A stretch of 64,000 nucleotides of DNA, taken from assembly GCA_016712675.1 (NCBI GenBank), contig JADJQR010000001.1, forward strand, positions 372,001-436,000. Direction: 5' to 3'. The position numbers and the translations under genes were made by a program. This document shows, piece after piece, positions 60,966-64,000 of this stretch (positions are counted from its first letter, which is position 1; each line of letters starts with the position of its first letter). This DNA comes from a bacterium (GTDB lineage Bacteria; Krumholzibacteriota; Krumholzibacteriia; LZORAL124-64-63). Under the pieces are notes generated by a model. The model saw nothing but the letters and a program-made list of their open reading frames with translations. It was not told where the DNA came from and ran no database searches.

Positions 60966-61585
60966 TAGGCACTCCTGATTCCGCGTTGATAGATCTCGAA
61001 AACCCGAGGTGCATCCCGGCGGACACGCTCCACGTCACCGGCCAGCAGTGATTGCATGACCAGGCCCTGGATCGTCCCGATGAACAGGGTGGCTGCGGCC
61101 TGGGTGTCCAGCGTGGCCGTCAACTCGCCGCACGCCTTGCCCCTGTCGATGAGTCGTTCCAGGCGATTCCCATATTGCTCGAGCAAAGTCCGGGCAACCC
61201 GTTTGGTTGAAGTCGATTCGCCGCGCTGCAGTTCGCCGAACATGATCCGGGGAACACCTGGATGTTCGGCAACGAACGCGATGTGGCTCATGAACATGGA
61301 CCGTAGCGCAGCCAGGGGTGATGCGATTTCCCGATTGGAATCATCGATCCGTTCGAGCAGACGATCCGCCACCCATTCCATGACCGCCTGCCAGATGGCG
61401 TCCTTGGTCGGAAAATGACGAAACAGGGCGCCCTGGGTCAGGTTCATGTGTTTGGCAATGGCGCCCGTCGTTATTTCGGAGGGGTTCCGCAAGCCGGCCA
61501 ATTCCACGACCGACGCGATGGCTGCCGCCTGTCGTTCGGCGGCGGGCAGGTGTTTGGCGTGGATTTGCAATGGCCTCCCCTTCAC
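60965..61585 (-). CDS. TetR-family repressor of the ABC efflux operon
   Basis: 206 residues from GTG 61585; a TTG 15 bases downstream with GGGGAGG close by is an alternative. The N-terminal HTH (SEITTGAIAKHMNLTQGALF then RHFPTKDAIW) is the classic TetR recognition unit. The C-terminal ligand half is all-helical (LVMQSLLAGDVERVRRDA). It probably represses its own operon and is released by a substrate of the pump. A palindromic site lies just upstream. Confidence 0.9.
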   Translation of the reverse strand: MKGRPLQIHAKHLPAAERQAAAIASVVELAGLRNPSEITTGAIAKHMNLTQGALFRHFPTKDAIWQAVMEWVADRLLERIDDSNREIASPLAALRSMFMSHIAFVAEHPGVPRIMFGELQRGESTSTKRVARTLLEQYGNRLERLIDRGKACGELTATLDTQAAATLFIGTIQGLVMQSLLAGDVERVRRDAPRVFEIYQRGIRSA

Positions 61586-61589
61586 CTAA

Positions 61590-61607
61590 AGTAAGTAACT
61601 AATTACT
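61590..61607. promoter_or_regulatory. Candidate TetR operator in AT-rich leader
   Basis: AGTAA (61594-61598) and TTACT (61603-61607) form an inverted repeat around CTAA, with a further AGTAA copy at 61590-61594. It sits a few bases upstream of the repressor start in an AT-rich stretch, the expected place for autoregulation. Confidence 0.55.
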
Positions 61608-61786
61608 AACATAAGTCGACATTTGGGAATGCACAAGGTGTTTCCGGGTGTCTGAGCCTTCTGACCCTATGCAAAACCCCATCCATCACGCATTCATCAC
61701 AGGCACATTGATTTCTTAAGCCGACACATCGAACCGTCTCGGGGTAGGTAATCACCAGAAAGGTGACCGCCACCCGGAGACGACCC

Positions 61787-61999
61787 ATGCCAAACTGCAT
61801 TGCCGTTACCTTAACCCCAGATCAACGCCGCAAGGAAGTGGCCGGTATCCTCGGCCGCGGCCTGTTCCGTCTACGCACGGCATGCACGGACCCGCCGGAA
61901 GCATGCGATCCCGCGCCCAATTCCCTCGACCAGAAAGCCCTTGATGTGTCCGCGCCCGGCGACCCTCATGTGTCCTGGTTAACCGAGCCGAGAACATGA
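61787..61999 (+). CDS. Small conserved ORF preceding DUF2924 gene
   Basis: 70 residues from ATG 61787 with GGAG upstream. CIAVTLTPDQRRKEVAGILG, then RGLFRLRT, looks like a short conserved helix-rich protein; the remainder is Pro/Asp/Ser-rich. From memory, such a small ORF often precedes DUF2924 and serine recombinase genes. Function unknown. Confidence 0.6.
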   Translation: MPNCIAVTLTPDQRRKEVAGILGRGLFRLRTACTDPPEACDPAPNSLDQKALDVSAPGDPHVSWLTEPRT

Positions 62000-62012
62000 G
62001 AGGAGATGCACC

Positions 62013-62513
62013 ATGGCGTTGAACATCGGGAAAGAGATGACCGCGCTGAAGCGCATGACGGTGCCGGAGCTACGGCGGAAGTACGCTGCAGTCTTCGGTG
62101 AGGACACGACGTCCAGGCACAAGGAGTTCTTGATCCGCCGCATCGTCTGGCGCCTGCAGGTCAACCAAGAGGGCGGCCTGTCCGAGCGCGCCCGGCAACG
62201 GGCCCGGGAATTGGCCACCGAATCTGACGTCCGACTGACCGCGCCTCGGCCGCGCCCCGTGGTTCCGGGCGGCGAAACGGCCACCGCCCCGATCGAATTC
62301 CCCAAGGACGACCGCCTGCCCATGCCCGGCACGATCATCACGCGCCGCTACAAGAACCAGACGATCGAGGTCCGGGTCCTACCAAAGGGGTTCGAATACG
62401 AAGGCGACATCTACCGGACCTTGAGCGCCGTGGCCAAGAAGGTCACGGGCACCCACTGGAACGGATTCGGCTTCTTCAATTTGGTTGAAAAGGGGTGCGC
62501 CGATGGCCGGTAG
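62013..62513 (+). CDS. DUF2924 protein of recombinase cassette
   Basis: 166 residues; RBS GAGGAG. KRMTVPELRRKYAAVFGED, then HKEFLIRRIVWRLQVNQEGG, is the DUF2924 hallmark; the C-terminus (TIITRRYKNQTIEVRVLPKG, SAVAKKVTGTHWNGFGFFNL) is also typical. DUF2924 proteins sit directly before large serine recombinases, and here the genes overlap by 11 bases. The role is unknown but it may assist excision or integration. Confidence 0.9.
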   Translation: MALNIGKEMTALKRMTVPELRRKYAAVFGEDTTSRHKEFLIRRIVWRLQVNQEGGLSERARQRARELATESDVRLTAPRPRPVVPGGETATAPIEFPKDDRLPMPGTIITRRYKNQTIEVRVLPKGFEYEGDIYRTLSAVAKKVTGTHWNGFGFFNLVEKGCADGR

Positions 62514-64000
62514 GAAGCCAGACACCCCGACCATTCGTTGCGCCACCTACACCCGCAAGAGCACCGAGGAAGGGCTCGAGCAGGAGTTCAACAGCCTCGA
62601 CGCCCAGCGCGAGGCCGGCGAGGCCTTCATTGCCAGCCAGAAGAGCGAGGGGTGGGTCTGCCTGCCTGACCGCTATGACGACGGCGGCTACACTGGCGGC
62701 AACATGGAACGCCCGGCGTTCAAGCGCCTGATGGCCGACGTCGAGGCCGGGCGGATCGACTGCATCGTGGTCTACAAGGTCGATCGGTTGTCGCGAAGCC
62801 TGCTGGATTTCACCCGGATCATGGAAGCCCTCGACAAGCGCGGCGTCTCCTTCGTATCAGTGACCCAGCAGTTCAACACGACGAGCTCGATGGGCCGATT
62901 GACCCTGAACATCCTTCTCTCGTTCGCGCAGTTCGAGCGGGAGATCATTTCCGAACGGACTCGCGACAAGATCGCCGCCGCCCGCCGCAAAGGGAAGTGG
63001 TCGGGCGGGCGGCCGATCCTCGGTTTCGACGTCGATCCCAAGGGCGGTCGCCTTTTGGTCAACGAGGCGGAGGCCACCCGCGTGCGGGCCATCTACGAGC
63101 TTTATCTGGACCGCGAGTCGCTCATCGCCACGATCGCGGAGCTCGATGCGCGGGGGTGGACCAACAAGCAGTGGACCACCAGGAAGGGCCGCGAATCCGG
63201 CGGCTCGCCCTTCAACAAACACAGCCTCCACAGTCTGCTGACCAACGTTCTTTACATCGGCCGCCTCACCTACAAGGACGAGGTGCACGACGGGGAACAG
63301 CCGGCGATCGTGGATGAGGAGATCTTCCGCCGTGTCAGGCAGATCCTGGGGCGCAACGGGGCCACCGGCGGCAAGCACGTCCGCAACCAGTTCGGCGCGA
63401 TCCTCAAGGGCCTAATCAATTGCGTGCCGTGCAACTGCGCCATGGTGCCGACCCACGCCACCAAGAAAGACCGGCGCTACCGGTACTACGTCTGCGCGAA
63501 CGCCCAGAAGCGCGGCTGGCACAACTGCCCGTCGAAGTCGATCCCCGCCGGCGAGATCGAGAAGTTCGTCATCGACCAGGTGCGCGGCATCGGGAGCGAT
63601 CAGGCGCTCCTGGCCGAGACGTTGGGCGGTGCGCGGGCCGAGGCCAAGGCGCGGATCAAGGAACTCGAAGCTGAGAAGTCGGGTCTGGCGCGCGAACTGG
63701 GGCGCCACAACGCCCAGATGCGCGATTTGGCGGGGTCGGTCGGGTCTGGCGGCACGGCCACCGACCGCATGGCTGACCTGCTGGATCGCATTCGTGGCAT
63801 GGAGCAGCGCCTTGCTGCGATCCGGGAAGAGATGGCCACCTTGGGGCGGAACCTGATCGACGAGAATGAGGCAGCCCGAGCCATGGCGGCCTTCGATCCC
63901 GTTTGGGAGACGCTCACGCTGCGCGAACAGGGGCGGGTGGTCCGCCTGCTGATCCAGCGCGTGGACTACGACGGCGACAATGGCACGATCGCGGTGACCT
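62503..64000 (+). CDS. Large serine recombinase (integrase), 3' end outside window
   Basis: ATG at 62503; the frame stays open to the window edge (499 codons seen). The catalytic Ser 20 is in YTRKSTEEGLEQEF. VVYKVDRLSRSLLDFTRIME and SFAQFEREIISERTRDKIAA complete the resolvase domain. The recombinase domain (NVLYIGRLTYKDEVHDGEQP), a Cys zinc ribbon (NCVPCNCAMV with YVCANAQKRGWHNC, about 305-345) and a coiled coil (ELEAEKSGLARELGRHNAQM) follow. It likely integrates and excises the element. It has no relation in position to the phage replication genes but lies at the right edge of cargo block B. Confidence 0.93.
   Translation, partial: MAGRKPDTPTIRCATYTRKSTEEGLEQEFNSLDAQREAGEAFIASQKSEGWVCLPDRYDDGGYTGGNMERPAFKRLMADVEAGRIDCIVVYKVDRLSRSLLDFTRIMEALDKRGVSFVSVTQQFNTTSSMGRLTLNILLSFAQFEREIISERTRDKIAAARRKGKWSGGRPILGFDVDPKGGRLLVNEAEATRVRAIYELYLDRESLIATIAELDARGWTNKQWTTRKGRESGGSPFNKHSLHSLLTNVLYIGRLTYKDEVHDGEQPAIVDEEIFRRVRQILGRNGATGGKHVRNQFGAILKGLINCVPCNCAMVPTHATKKDRRYRYYVCANAQKRGWHNCPSKSIPAGEIEKFVIDQVRGIGSDQALLAETLGGARAEAKARIKELEAEKSGLARELGRHNAQMRDLAGSVGSGGTATDRMADLLDRIRGMEQRLAAIREEMATLGRNLIDENEAARAMAAFDPVWETLTLREQGRVVRLLIQRVDYDGDNGTIAVT

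Noticed and set aside
1-64000. CRISPR arrays, tRNA or rRNA genes, insertion sequences
   Set aside because: Scanned by eye for regular spaced repeats, cloverleaf motifs and transposase domains; none found.

Overview
The window is high-GC DNA from a diderm bacterium: it encodes TolC/NodT-type outer-membrane channels, periplasmic adaptors and lipoproteins. Its backbone is a siphovirus-like temperate phage. I cannot name the host taxon from sequence alone. Starts are often GTG or TTG with clear Shine-Dalgarno sites, and genes are tightly coupled (ATGA or TGATG).

Layout: (1) 0-5.7 kb, plus strand: phage replication genes (DUF669 protein, RusA resolvase, DEAH helicase with zinc ribbon, Prim-Pol primase, two small proteins). 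(2) 5.6-12.3 kb, minus strand: five small phage genes, terminase large (GpA type) and small subunits, a ParB-like/DNA-methyltransferase fusion, a gpZ-like structural protein and a YdaS/Cro-like HTH protein. (3) 12.5-22.7 kb, plus strand: cargo block A, with a consensus sigma-70 promoter, two secreted proteins, a CzcCBA-type divalent-cation RND pump, a PII-like protein, a Zn/Cd/Pb P-type ATPase and a YHS-like membrane protein. Its left edge abuts a truncated second copy of the HTH gene. (4) 22.7-37.8 kb, minus strand: tail tip (DUF2460, DUF2163/BR0599, gpJ-like hub), three large virion proteins, tape measure, G/GT chaperones with a T-TTT-TTC frameshift site, tail tube, head-tail joining proteins and a protease-capsid fusion. 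(5) 37.9-42.2 kb, plus strand: head protein, lambda-type portal and lysis genes (GH108 endolysin, 3TM holin), divergent from the capsid operon across a perfect 33-bp palindrome. (6) 42.6-44.5 kb: a probable type II restriction-modification pair. (7) 44.6-61.6 kb: cargo block B, containing a copper/silver CusCBA operon with accessory metal-binding secreted proteins, a divergent gene with three 26-residue repeats, a DUF2231/di-haem cytochrome c, debris of an older recombinase-type cassette, and a TetR-HlyD-ABC-NodT efflux operon. (8) 61.8-64 kb: small ORF, DUF2924 protein and a large serine recombinase running off the window.

Block A lies between tail genes on one side and HTH/terminase genes on the other. 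Block B lies between lysis/restriction-modification genes and the recombinase. The simplest reading is a phage, or phage-derived island, carrying about 10 kb and 17 kb of metal and drug efflux cargo: block A for Zn/Cd/Co-type cations and block B for Cu/Ag plus a small-molecule exporter. No metal-responsive regulator gene is visible in either metal block. The alternatives are several elements nested at one hotspot, or a mis-joined assembly.
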